A DNA stretch of 64,000 bases. Source: an uncultured Granulosicoccaceae bacterium. Its GTDB lineage: Bacteria; Pseudomonadota; Gammaproteobacteria; Granulosicoccales; Granulosicoccaceae. The notes beneath the pieces were generated by a model that ran no database searches, was not told the DNA's origin, and was given only the letters and a program-made list of their open reading frames with translations. The stretch is taken from the NCBI GenBank assembly GCA_938028465.1, contig CALJAA010000011.1, positions 1 through 64,000 on the forward strand, written 5' to 3'. Of the stretch, positions 51,898 to 61,734 are shown piece after piece (the stretch's first letter is position 1; every line of letters begins with the position of its first letter). Both the position numbers and the translations under genes were made by a program.

Positions 51898-52635
51898 CTA
51901 CCACGGTATCTCTCTGCCATCAAAAGCGATAAACCGCCCGCTATGATGGTGTTTAGCATCGCTTAGTTGAGCAACTAACAGTGATGCTGTTTTTTCTGGG
52001 CTGAATAACTTACCCGCGGGAACATTGTTTTGAAACGGTTTGGAAAGGGCCGTATCCGTGGTGCCCGGATGCAGGGCCAATACTTTTATCGATGGTGCGA
52101 TTCGTTGGTATTCAATAGAGAGCGTTTTTAACGCCATGTTAAGCGCTGCCTTGGATGCTCGGTAGCTATACCAGCCGCCTAACTGGTTATCGCTAATACT
52201 ACCCACTCTTGCCGATACGGTTGCAAATACCGGATCGTTAGATTGCTTTAAGTTTCGATGCGCATGCTTAGCCAGCAACAACGTAGGCAAAGTATTTATT
52301 TGCATACTGCGATTAAAGTGCTCGGTATCAAATTGCGAAATAGATTTTTCTGGACCTTTACTTGGGTCATGTAAAAATCCTGCACAGTTAATTAACCAAT
52401 CAATCTGCCCGACATGCTTCATCCAAGCACTTACCGCAGCGTCATTGCTAGCATCCAGTTGCGACCAACTCACACTAGTATTGGAGCCGAAACTGCTGAT
52501 GTTACCCAAAGAGCTGGATGCAGGCGAATTAAAATAGCTTGCATGAATAGCAGAAATACTGCCCATATTAGATAAAGCACCTACCATGGCGTGGCCGATA
52601 CCACCACTACCTCCTATTAACGCTACTGTTGTCAT
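51898..52635 (-). CDS. Short-chain dehydrogenase/reductase
   Basis: VALIGGSGGIGHAMVGAL; GGWYSYRASKAALNMALKTL; LHPGTTDTALSKPF. Confidence 0.92.
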   Translation of the reverse strand: MTTVALIGGSGGIGHAMVGALSNMGSISAIHASYFNSPASSSLGNISSFGSNTSVSWSQLDASNDAAVSAWMKHVGQIDWLINCAGFLHDPSKGPEKSISQFDTEHFNRSMQINTLPTLLLAKHAHRNLKQSNDPVFATVSARVGSISDNQLGGWYSYRASKAALNMALKTLSIEYQRIAPSIKVLALHPGTTDTALSKPFQNNVPAGKLFSPEKTASLLVAQLSDAKHHHSGRFIAFDGREIPW

Positions 52636-52740
52636 TGGCTGTTAGATCGTTGTGGTTATAAAATGAATGGACTCTCTTGAGCAACTCACTCAGGCTACTT
52701 CAAGTACATTCCAAGCTAGCTATAAATAATTGAAAACAGA

Positions 52741-53148
52741 TTAAGCACGGCGCTTTTTCGTTAAAAGGACATCAAGTGAATCCTCATCCAGATAGTCACT
52801 AAAGCTGCTGCGGTCATAGTGTACATGGCAGCTCAATCCGGAATGTGAATCTACTGCGTCCCAAGGTATGTTGGATCGCACATTTAACAAAAAATTGTCA
52901 TCGCCTTGAATGACAAGCGCATCTCCCACGATTGAGAATACGTTATCCATATCGTTCATAGAAATTACAATACGGGACAGCAATTTTTCATAAGGCGAGG
53001 GATCAAGACTGGATGCAACAGGCAATTCAAAGTCGAAACCATTCTCTGCACACCACTTCAGGCCAGCGCGCAGCTCTTGCAGAGCGTCTTCATCACCAGC
53101 AATTTCAACGCCGTCACTTTGCGAAAAGCTTACGTCTAGATTAATCAT
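52741..53148 (-). CDS. Small acidic hypothetical protein (possibly Imm32-like)
   Basis: 135 aa; start overlaps the end of the FMN oxidoreductase gene by 4 bp; C-terminal ISMNDMDNVFSIVGDALVIQGDDNFLLNVRSNIPW. Confidence 0.55.
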   Translation of the reverse strand: MINLDVSFSQSDGVEIAGDEDALQELRAGLKWCAENGFDFELPVASSLDPSPYEKLLSRIVISMNDMDNVFSIVGDALVIQGDDNFLLNVRSNIPWDAVDSHSGLSCHVHYDRSSFSDYLDEDSLDVLLTKKRRA

Positions 53149-55265
53149 AAATTTGATAGCTGCATGATTCGATTTGCATCTAACATGGCGGCATGCATGT
53201 TTCTTGATGCAACTGCATCGCCTATACGAACAAGCATAAATTGACCATCGCTATTGGATTCGGGCAATACCAATCTGCCTTTCGCTAAGGCACGAACATC
53301 TTGCTCTCCCAAATTATGACTTAGTGGTGTTAAAGCATCGTAGACCTCAGCATTGGGCTGCGTACCATTTTCAATAACCACCTCATCAACCGTATGAGAA
53401 TTAGCTTGGCCCGTAAGCGTATTGAGTAATGTTACCTCTAGTCGATTACCCTTTTTTTCTATCTTAGCTATGATCGAATTAGTAATGAACCGCACCTCTT
53501 TTTGATACAAACTTTTTAGCATGACCGGTTGCGTTGTTGCACCAAGATCACACAAAGGTTGCGTGTCCGGCGTAGTAAAGACAAGTTCATTTGCAGTTTC
53601 AGATAGATGATCAGCCGTAACACCTCCCGCATGCTGACCCAGCTCATCCCACAGCAGTATTTTACCGGCGACCTGAGCATTCCCTGACAATACATCCCAC
53701 GATGACGTGACAAATTGATGGCCAATGAAGCTGGGCTCTTCCGGTAAGCCACCTGTTGCAACAAGTACTAATTCCGGTTTTAACGCCAGTATGTCTTTTG
53801 GTTCTGCATAGGTATTGAGATTAACGGTGATATCAAGCCGATCAATTTCTTGAATCAACCAGTCACTGATTCCGGCGATTTGTTTGCGAACAACGCCTTT
53901 GCTAGCTAGATTGAGCTGACCACCCAAACGAGATGCTGCTTCAAATAAATGCACGGTGTGGCCTTGCTCTGCAGCCAAACGCGAAGCTTCCATACCCGCC
54001 GGGCCGCCACCGATAACAACCACCGTTTTAGGCTGATTAGCTTTACGCTGATAATGCGAAAACATAGCCTCACGACCACTCGCCACATTATGACCACATA
54101 CTGCATCCTTGCCCTGATTCACTCTATCCACACAATAACCTAAGCCTACGCAAGGACGAATACGATCCTCCAGATTTGTGCTTATTTTTGTGACTAAATA
54201 CGGATCAGCAATTTGAGCCCGTGTCATGCCAACCAAATCGATAGCGTTATCGTTTAGTGCATGACGCGCTGTGGCGACATCGTTTATTCCACCGGCGTGC
54301 ATGATAGGTAGCGATGTATGCTCCTTTATTTGTTTACATACCTCAAGCCCTGTGGCAGCGGGCATGCCCATCGGGGACACCCAGCCCGCTAAGCCCAAGT
54401 CATCGTAGGGCGCGCCAACTAATATATTGAGGTAATCAACTAAGGTACCTGCTTCAAGTTGCTTGGCAACTGCGATCGAATCGGCTACCGTTATGCCGCC
54501 GGGCAAACCTTCATCGCCGGTTAAACGAATACCAATAATAAAGCGTTTGCCTACAGCTTTACGTACCGCTGTTAACACATCAAGCGTTAGACGTAAGCGA
54601 TTATCCAAAGAGCCGCCATATTGATCAGTACGTTGATTAACGAGCGGCGATAAAAACTGCCCTAACAAGTGAGAATGCGACAGTATCTCTACACCGTCAA
54701 AACCGCCTGCCTTACAACGCAAAGCCGCAGCTGTAAAATCTTCAACGATCCGATCAAGATCGGCAAGCTCTGCAACCTTGGGCACCGATCGGTGTGCACG
54801 TTCACGAATACCAGACGGACCCACTACCGGAAGCCAATTAGCATCATCCCAACCCGTACGACGACCCATATGAGTCAGCTGGCACATAACAGCCACACCT
54901 TGTGCTTTAACACCATCAGTTAAACGCTTAAACCAAGGCACAATACTATCGTCACCGGCGTAAAGCTGGCCAAACACCGACGGGCTATCCACCGATACAT
55001 TAGTAGAACCACCAATAATTGTTAGCGACGTACCGCCTTTGGCTTTTTCTTCGTGATACAAGCGGTAACGATCTTTAGGATGACCATCCTCTGCAAAGGC
55101 AGGCGCATGCGCTGTACTGATGATGCGATTTTTTAGCGTTAAATGCCCGAGCCGAAAGGGTTGAAGTAGCACATCACTTGGTAACTCTGCACCAATTGCT
55201 GGTGTGATCGGACTTACCGATATAGATGACACTCTACTCTCCCAACCAGATCGAATTAACTTCAA
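53145..55265 (-). CDS. NADH:flavin oxidoreductase (2,4-dienoyl-CoA reductase/trimethylamine dehydrogenase-type, FMN + FAD domains)
   Basis: FRLGHLTLKNRIISTAHAPAFAEDGHP; FDGVEILSHSHLLGQFLSPLVNQRTDQYGGSLDNRLRL; VVVIGGGPAGMEASRLAAEQGHTVHLFEA. Confidence 0.93.
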   Translation of the reverse strand: MKLIRSGWESRVSSISVSPITPAIGAELPSDVLLQPFRLGHLTLKNRIISTAHAPAFAEDGHPKDRYRLYHEEKAKGGTSLTIIGGSTNVSVDSPSVFGQLYAGDDSIVPWFKRLTDGVKAQGVAVMCQLTHMGRRTGWDDANWLPVVGPSGIRERAHRSVPKVAELADLDRIVEDFTAAALRCKAGGFDGVEILSHSHLLGQFLSPLVNQRTDQYGGSLDNRLRLTLDVLTAVRKAVGKRFIIGIRLTGDEGLPGGITVADSIAVAKQLEAGTLVDYLNILVGAPYDDLGLAGWVSPMGMPAATGLEVCKQIKEHTSLPIMHAGGINDVATARHALNDNAIDLVGMTRAQIADPYLVTKISTNLEDRIRPCVGLGYCVDRVNQGKDAVCGHNVASGREAMFSHYQRKANQPKTVVVIGGGPAGMEASRLAAEQGHTVHLFEAASRLGGQLNLASKGVVRKQIAGISDWLIQEIDRLDITVNLNTYAEPKDILALKPELVLVATGGLPEEPSFIGHQFVTSSWDVLSGNAQVAGKILLWDELGQHAGGVTADHLSETANELVFTTPDTQPLCDLGATTQPVMLKSLYQKEVRFITNSIIAKIEKKGNRLEVTLLNTLTGQANSHTVDEVVIENGTQPNAEVYDALTPLSHNLGEQDVRALAKGRLVLPESNSDGQFMLVRIGDAVASRNMHAAMLDANRIMQLSNL

Positions 55266-55387
55266 GCTGCATTATCACCAGAATACGGTATTCTGTTCAA
55301 TCAAAGGCACATGGAAAACGGCAGTTTCAGTCGTTTAATCACAATTCAGTTGATCGAACAGATACGAATCAATAGTCAATTTATCCT

Positions 55388-56182
55388 ATGAGATCAAATA
55401 TCGAAACGCTAACAATTGAACACCACAATGCGCACGTTCTGGTTGTCACATTAAATCGACCTCATGTGGCTAACGCATTCAACACCCAAATGGCGCTGGA
55501 TTTAATATCCGTGTTCGAAGGCCTTGCAGACAATCCGGGCCAAATACGAGTGGCAGTGCTAACAGGCGCAGGGCGGAAAGCATTTTGTGCTGGTGGTGAT
55601 TTGAAAGAACGCAACGGCATGAGCGATGAACAGTGGCAGGCTCAGCATCTGATTTACGAGCGAATGGCGCGTGCGATAGTTAATTGCCCATTGCCGGTAA
55701 TAGGCGCAATCAACGGTGCTGCCTACGGCGGCGGTTGCGAATTAGCCGCTGCTCTTGATTTCATCTATGTAGCCGACACAGCTCGCTTTGCACAAACTGA
55801 AGTCAAGCTAGGCATCATCCCCGGAGCTGGCGGCACTCAAACATTGGCGCGCGCTGTTGGCGAACGCCGAGCCAAGGAACTCATACTGACTGGTCGAGTG
55901 TTTAGTGCAAACGACGCCGTTGACTGGGGATTAGCCAATGATACCTTTCCCCTCAATGCACTAATGCAACACACATTAGATGCCGCAACAGCGATCGCAA
56001 ACAACGCACCTATTGCCGTTCGCCAAGCCAAGCGTGCAATACATCAGGGCCTAGACATGAGCTTAGCGGACGGGATGGAGTTTGAGATTAAGGCATACAA
56101 TGTAACGGTACCAACAGAAGATCGCCGTGAAGGTGTATTGGCTTTTAACGAAAAGCGAGCACCGAGGTTTCAATGTAAGTAA
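55388..56182 (+). CDS. Enoyl-CoA hydratase/isomerase family protein
   Basis: VLTGAGRKAFCAGGDLKER; AAYGGGCELAAALDFIYVADTARFAQTEVKLGIIPGAGGTQTL. Confidence 0.95.
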   Translation: MRSNIETLTIEHHNAHVLVVTLNRPHVANAFNTQMALDLISVFEGLADNPGQIRVAVLTGAGRKAFCAGGDLKERNGMSDEQWQAQHLIYERMARAIVNCPLPVIGAINGAAYGGGCELAAALDFIYVADTARFAQTEVKLGIIPGAGGTQTLARAVGERRAKELILTGRVFSANDAVDWGLANDTFPLNALMQHTLDAATAIANNAPIAVRQAKRAIHQGLDMSLADGMEFEIKAYNVTVPTEDRREGVLAFNEKRAPRFQCK

Positions 56183-56306
56183 GCAAGAGAACTAATTACT
56201 TGCTAAGCGCTTGCAAATTATCAATCTATCTCCAAGTAATAGAAGTGCGCACGCATATCATGTACTTATATAGGCACCGGTTGCAAACAATTACCTAAGG
56301 AATGAA

Positions 56307-56663
56307 ATGAGCAGACAAGCGATAAACCTAAAAGAAAAACTAACAAAGTTCACTGAACACTGGAGTCCTAAGTCGGTAGCCAATTTTAATGGCCATGATG
56401 TGATGGTCGTAAAAGCGCAAGGCGATTTCAATTGGCATACACACGAAGATACCGATGATTTTTTCCTTGTCATCTCCGGTGAGCTAACGCTGCACTTTCG
56501 TGACGAAGATATAAAATTGGGCGCTGGTGAGATGTACGTTATTCCGAAAGGTGTTGAGCACCGCACGTCAGCAACTGAAGAAACTCACATACTACTGATA
56601 GAACCAATAGGCACGCCTAATACAGGCGATATCGCTACTGCCGCTGTAACTGAGTCGATCTAA
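56307..56663 (+). CDS. Cupin-domain protein
   Basis: GDFNWHTHEDTDDFFLVISGELTLHFRDEDIKLGAGEMYVIPKGVEHRTSA. Confidence 0.93.
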   Translation: MSRQAINLKEKLTKFTEHWSPKSVANFNGHDVMVVKAQGDFNWHTHEDTDDFFLVISGELTLHFRDEDIKLGAGEMYVIPKGVEHRTSATEETHILLIEPIGTPNTGDIATAAVTESI

Positions 56664-56682
56664 CTAAAATAGATTTAACTTT

Positions 56683-57414
56683 TTAAGCCGGCGCTCGCCA
56701 TTCAGGGGGCACGGCTTGCACAAGGCCCCTGGCCTGTCCTCCATCTGATAGCCACTGGTTGATTGCATGCTGTACCTCCTGTTCGCCGCGCTTAGATATC
56801 GGCACATCTTGCAGATAAGGTGTGATTTGTGATGGCAGGACGAAAGTCAAATTAGCCCCAATACTGCTCGGCGCTGTGCCTGCCTTAGGTTTCTCAACTA
56901 TCTCTGCAATACTGTCATCGTCACGAAATCTAATGCTCGAACGCCCAGCCATCTCATCTACATCCAAGTGCTTCAAACTAACTGTCAATGCCGACGACTG
57001 CTCTGCATGAAAATTAAGTAATTCAGAAAAAAAACGTCTAGGAATAAGATAGTCGGTTGCACTGAGAATAAACGGGGCCTCAACGATGTCAGGGGTTTGA
57101 TCTATCACCGTCTGCAAGGCATGAGCAGTGCCACACAATTGAGCTTGATAAACACATCGAATCCGCTGCTGATGACTGGCTGCACGTACCTGAGCGTATT
57201 GTTCGATTTGCTCACTCAGATGATGCGTTACTAATACGATGTCATTAACGCCAGCTAGTTGCAGCGAATCGAGCATATAGTCCAAGGTTGGCTTGCCACG
57301 ATGCACCAGCAGGGGTTTGGGTATTGTATCCGTGTAAGGCTGCAACCTTGACCCCCGCCCTGCAGCAAGCAACACCGCTCTATCAACACCTTGTTTCGCG
57401 ATTATATTGCTCAC
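56683..57414 (-). CDS. Sugar-phosphate nucleotidyltransferase
   Basis: AVLLAAGRGSRLQPYTDTIPKPLLVHRGKPTLDYML; GTG start overlapping the kinase stop. Confidence 0.9.
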   Translation of the reverse strand: MSNIIAKQGVDRAVLLAAGRGSRLQPYTDTIPKPLLVHRGKPTLDYMLDSLQLAGVNDIVLVTHHLSEQIEQYAQVRAASHQQRIRCVYQAQLCGTAHALQTVIDQTPDIVEAPFILSATDYLIPRRFFSELLNFHAEQSSALTVSLKHLDVDEMAGRSSIRFRDDDSIAEIVEKPKAGTAPSSIGANLTFVLPSQITPYLQDVPISKRGEQEVQHAINQWLSDGGQARGLVQAVPPEWRAPA

Positions 57415-58694
57415 GGCTGAACGATTCTCACCGTACTCTCAGATTTTGCGATCAATACCCGGGCTTCTGATTTGAGTTCTGGATATTGATCAATGTATTG
57501 ATTCATTAGCGACTCCGCGATTTCATCCAATTGCTTTGCATCACATAGCATAAACAAACAACCACCATACCCACCACCACTAAAGCGATTACCGTAAACA
57601 CCTGGAAGTGTATTGGCGATTTCATGCAAGGCGATAAGCCACTCACTACCACTTTCATAATCATTAATAGAGCTTTGACATGAAGCTTTCATAAGTTGCC
57701 CAAATGTACTCCAGTCTCCCCGCTGCCAAGCGGCAGCACCTAATTGCACACGGGAAATTTCAGAATAAACATGGCTAGCTCTACGCTTCAATAGATCGGG
57801 CAACTGTGCAAGTGCTGCTTCACTGCGGTGCTGCTCGGGAACATCACCTAAGCGATTGGCATTAACATCAAGCAGACGAGCCGCTTGCTGACATTCAGAA
57901 ACTCTAGTATTGAAAGGGGAACCGGCCAGATCGCGAGACACGCCTGAGTAGCACATCAAGAAGCACACTTCAGAAATATTCGGTGGATCAACAACAAGCT
58001 GCGCTTCCACTTTGTTTACATCGAGCACGGTTAAATGATTTTGCCTTGCAAAGGCTATCGACATTTGATCTTGAATGCCATTATTCAAACCCCGATAATC
58101 GTTTTCGACACGACGGGACAACTCAACGAGCTCCTCTGCGGTTAACGAAAAACCGTTAACATCAGCCAGCGCTGATAAGTAGGCAAGAATAACCGATGAA
58201 GACGAACTCAAGCCACCACTAATCAAGGTACCAAACACAACCGCCTCGATTCCCTTATCCAACGTTTGATAATTTGCAAGCGCTGCAAACGATGCTCTAG
58301 CCATGGCATCCCAGCCATAATTGTCTTGTAATTCAGCCGAGGTAAAGACCGCCGTCTCCCAATTGCTACCATTTATGCAGCAATGAACCGTACTGGTAGC
58401 ATCCATAGTAGGCCAGAAACACAATAAGGTATATTGATCAAGGCAACGAGCAAGGACCGGCCCACCTTGATGATCGACATGCGCCCCCAACGGGTTAAAA
58501 CGATAAGGTGAGATAACTACTCGTGGAGCCGAAGCTTGACTGACTTGCCTCTTTGCTTGCACCAAGCAGTCATCCACGAAAGAGGACAACGTCGGGGCAT
58601 GCAGGGAGTCATGGGACATACCAATCGACATAATTTGGTTAGAAGGTTGTGAATAAGCAGCGCTTATTTTGCCGTAAGCCCCACACACTAGCAA
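57411..58694 (-). CDS. GHMP sugar kinase (galactokinase/galacturonokinase-like)
   Basis: PYRFNPLGAHVDHQGGPV substrate motif; GTLISGGLSSSSSVILAYLSAL ATP loop; GNRFSGGGYGGCLFML. Confidence 0.88.
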   Translation of the reverse strand: MLVCGAYGKISAAYSQPSNQIMSIGMSHDSLHAPTLSSFVDDCLVQAKRQVSQASAPRVVISPYRFNPLGAHVDHQGGPVLARCLDQYTLLCFWPTMDATSTVHCCINGSNWETAVFTSAELQDNYGWDAMARASFAALANYQTLDKGIEAVVFGTLISGGLSSSSSVILAYLSALADVNGFSLTAEELVELSRRVENDYRGLNNGIQDQMSIAFARQNHLTVLDVNKVEAQLVVDPPNISEVCFLMCYSGVSRDLAGSPFNTRVSECQQAARLLDVNANRLGDVPEQHRSEAALAQLPDLLKRRASHVYSEISRVQLGAAAWQRGDWSTFGQLMKASCQSSINDYESGSEWLIALHEIANTLPGVYGNRFSGGGYGGCLFMLCDAKQLDEIAESLMNQYIDQYPELKSEARVLIAKSESTVRIVQP

Positions 58695-58944
58695 CCGCGC
58701 CTTAATGGATTAAAATCGATACAGCTCACTGCCTGTAGCATTTATGCTATTTGATTAATTTTTTAGCACCACACCTAGGCATATTAACGACCGGCTTAGT
58801 GGGATTAGTAGTGAAAGTTATGTTAAACAAAAAGAAGAACTTTATTTGATTCAAGTAAACAGTGAACGTAAAAAAAAAATGAGGCAAACTGGCGGTTACT
58901 CACTGACGTTATAGTGGGCTGCCTTGTTACTGATATTTAATGGC

Positions 58945-58985
58945 TATGGCGCTATCAAGAAACAGTATTCTCATATAGCGCCATA
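58945..58985. repeat. 11-bp perfect inverted repeat, candidate terminator downstream of the SPW gene
   Basis: TATGGCGCTAT (58945-58955) and ATAGCGCCATA (58975-58985), 19-nt loop. Confidence 0.8.
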
Positions 58986-59036
58986 TACAAACAGGATTAA
59001 TTCTTAATAGCCGTTTATAGCTAAGCAATTGACTTA

Positions 59037-59405
59037 TTAAGCTGTTGCCATTACGGCAGTTGTAGGCTTGTGCAAGCCGACCACAGCAAGTACTGTTACC
59101 CCTAAAACGATGTAGTAGTAAAGATCCAAGCCTTTAAAACCCAATACAAGTGGCAACACAACAAACGCGGCACCCACCATGAAATCCACCGCTAAGTGGA
59201 ACTTATACGGTAATACTTTAATAACACCCGTTTCATGATCGGTAAGAAAGGTAAGTACAAAAGCGGCTACACCTGTAACTACTGACAACCACATAGCAAT
59301 CGGGTTGCTCGCACCAATACCAAGAATAAATGGCATGGCAATCAAACCTAAAGCGACGGGGTAATCGATGTACGCGTGGAATTTCTGTGAAAATAATTGC
59401 GGCAT
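59037..59405 (-). CDS. SPW-repeat-like membrane protein
   Basis: IDYPVALGLIAMPFILGIGASNPIAMWLSVVTGVAAFVLTFLTDHETG...LAVDFMVGAAFVVLPLVLGF. Confidence 0.8.
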   Translation of the reverse strand: MPQLFSQKFHAYIDYPVALGLIAMPFILGIGASNPIAMWLSVVTGVAAFVLTFLTDHETGVIKVLPYKFHLAVDFMVGAAFVVLPLVLGFKGLDLYYYIVLGVTVLAVVGLHKPTTAVMATA

Positions 59406-59711
59406 TACTGTTCTCCTAGTTCAGTTGTGCTAACTATGAGGCTTGTAATCGGATAGCGTTCCCGCCTGAGCATGCAGATCGTTCCGCATTCTTTGCTGAT
59501 CGTTCTAATCAGCGATTTTTATTGGATATTCCCTATATAACGCAACTTGTATCACGTAACTACCGCTAATTATTGTATTTTGCAAACTAGAATGGAAATC
59601 CAGACAAGATTAAAAATGGACCCACCCCGTGAGGCACCTAGCCCGCATACCCGGGGATAGCTGTAAAAGCGGAGATGCGGGAAGCCATTCATCACCGACC
59701 AATATAAGTCA

Positions 59712-60542
59712 TTAGACATCAGTTGGAAGTGAGAAGCCAGGGATCCAATCGTAGATCAGCGCAAACAACACCGCTGCAAGCAATAAGCGATACACCATAA
59801 AGATAAAGAAGCCCATTCGCTTCACTACCGCCATCAGTATAGCAATAGCTGCAAGTGCCGCGAAGAAGGTTAGTAATGCAGCCCACAATGCATCCGCAGG
59901 AATACTCTCACCCAACTGTACAACTTCAATAGCGGTAAAAGCACCCGCGGCAGCGATCGCTGGAATGCCTAACAAAAATGAAAATCGAGCGGCTTCTGCC
60001 CGCTCAAAACCTAGAAGGCGTGCAGCTGTCATCGTGATGCCAGATCGGCTAGTGCCCGGGATGAGCGCCAGTGCTTGTGCACCGCCAATAATCATTGCTG
60101 GCGATAGTTTCATGTCTTCCATGATTTTACTGCGTTTGCCTACTACATCAGCTACCCAAAGCAATATGCCAAAAATCACTGCATTCCAGGCCACCACCTT
60201 TACACTTCTGATTAGTTCGTATGCACCAGTCAGTTTGAGTGCAGCGCCAACCGCTAAAGCCGGTATCGTTGCTAAGGCAATGTAGCCTGCCATTCTCGCG
60301 TTATCCGTCATATTGCGTTGAAGCAAATCGACTGTGCCTTTTAACAAGTTGAGTACATCACGCCAAAAGTAGACAATAACAGCAAACAACGAACCTACAT
60401 GTACCATGACATCGGTCACGATGCCCTGATCCGGCCAACCTGTTAACGCCGGGATCAGCATCAAATGGCCAGACGAGCTGACGGGTAGAAACTCCGTTAA
60501 GCCCTGGACAATCGCCAGAACAAAGATTTGCTCAATACTCAT
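59712..60542 (-). CDS. uppP: Undecaprenyl-diphosphate phosphatase
   Basis: IVQGLTEFLPVSSSGHLMLIP; ALIPGTSRSGITMTAARLLGFERAEAARFSFLL. Confidence 0.97.
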   Translation of the reverse strand: MSIEQIFVLAIVQGLTEFLPVSSSGHLMLIPALTGWPDQGIVTDVMVHVGSLFAVIVYFWRDVLNLLKGTVDLLQRNMTDNARMAGYIALATIPALAVGAALKLTGAYELIRSVKVVAWNAVIFGILLWVADVVGKRSKIMEDMKLSPAMIIGGAQALALIPGTSRSGITMTAARLLGFERAEAARFSFLLGIPAIAAAGAFTAIEVVQLGESIPADALWAALLTFFAALAAIAILMAVVKRMGFFIFMVYRLLLAAVLFALIYDWIPGFSLPTDV

Positions 60543-60735
60543 ATTCGGTACTCAGTTCAATCAAAACACATACTCAGGGCGAATTATGCACAAATGCAGT
60601 GCTTTGTTAGTGATGGATAGCTCATACAGCTGGGCTTAACAAAGAATTACAGCTATTACGCAAAGAGTAGGCCGCCAACCCCCACTTAACTGGAGAAAAG
60701 TGTGACAGAGGCAGCGCTTGGCGTGTTATTTGACT

Positions 60736-61098
60736 CTAACTCAGAAAGACAGCAACCAAGCCCAATAGCGCTGGCACCGACTGAACAAAGAGTATTTTTC
60801 GCTCAGCTGTTACGGCGCCAAACAGCCCTGCCACCAGCACACAGCTTAGAAAAAAGAGTGCCACGTTCTTTTGCCATAGCGGATCACTAATTAATAAGGA
60901 CCAAATCAGCCCTGCCGCCAAAAAACCGTTGTACAGCCCTTGGTTAGCCGCCATCGCTTTCGTGGGTTCAAACAAATCATGAGGAAAGCTTCTAAATATC
61001 TTAGGCCCACGGCTTGTCCAAAGAAACATTTCCAGAACCATGATGTAGATATGCAGTAACGCAACAAGCACGATAATTGATTTGGCTGCCATTAGCAT
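60736..61098 (-). CDS. DUF1304 family membrane protein
   Basis: LLHIYIMVLEMFLWTSRGPKIF...AANQGLYNGFLAAGLIW. Confidence 0.92.
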   Translation of the reverse strand: MLMAAKSIIVLVALLHIYIMVLEMFLWTSRGPKIFRSFPHDLFEPTKAMAANQGLYNGFLAAGLIWSLLISDPLWQKNVALFFLSCVLVAGLFGAVTAERKILFVQSVPALLGLVAVFLS

Positions 61099-61271
61099 TA
61101 GTTGGATTCCTATTATTGATAACGGTCGTAAACGTACATGATGTTATTAAGAAACAAGTTTAACTCAGTTAAAAAAAATTCAAACAATGCGAGATTGCTT
61201 TGAAAAACACTACACGCTCTCAAAATAATAACGTTGGCAGCCATACTGGCGAAATTAATTTCAATTTACGG

Positions 61272-61299
61272 TTGACACCCCTACTTTACTCTATATAAT
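61272..61299 (+). promoter_or_regulatory. Consensus sigma70 promoter with GC-rich discriminator
   Basis: TTGACA (61272-61277), 16 bp spacer, TATAAT (61294-61299), then TGCGCGCCCCG. Confidence 0.75.
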
Positions 61300-61338
61300 T
61301 GCGCGCCCCGACTAACAAGAACTAACGCAGACAAAAAG

Positions 61339-61530
61339 ATGTTTTTGCTAAACAAACAAAGACGAATTCAAGCAAATGTAACAGCGCGGTTTTCACAGTT
61401 TGCTGCTGCCCTTGCTTGCACTCGTATTGAAGAGCAATGGATCTGTGCGCGTATGAGTCAGCCGATACCCGGCCCGACCTTGTTACTCGTAGCATCACGT
61501 AAAAATGATGAAAAACTAATTTGTAGCTAA
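61339..61530 (+). CDS. Possible 63-aa small protein within a short transcript
   Basis: Lies between a consensus promoter and an intrinsic terminator; no convincing Shine-Dalgarno, so the transcript may instead be non-coding. Confidence 0.35.
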   Translation: MFLLNKQRRIQANVTARFSQFAAALACTRIEEQWICARMSQPIPGPTLLLVASRKNDEKLICS

Positions 61531-61565
61531 GCACATTGTGCTGGCTACCCGGCCAGCCAGTTTAC

Positions 61566-61604
61566 AAAAGCCCTGGTTGGATTATCCGGCCGGGGCTTTT
61601 TTTT
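61566..61604 (+). terminator. Intrinsic terminator
   Basis: AAAAGCCCTGGTTGGATTATCCGGCCGGGGCTTTTTTTT: GC stem followed by T8. Confidence 0.88.
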
Positions 61605-61734
61605 GCCTCGGAAAAATAGGCATGTGAGCTAGCACTGGTATCAACGGCACCGATTCTATAGGTCGGCCCTGTGCGTTCTCGACGTTTACGCGTATCGATT
61701 ACGTATGCAGATACTAACTGTGGCCCACACGCAC

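Noticed and set aside
59618-59690. GC-rich CCCGCATACCCGGGGATAG...GGAGATGCGGGAA stretch as a third REP copy
   Set aside because: Resembles a decayed copy but too degenerate to call by eye.
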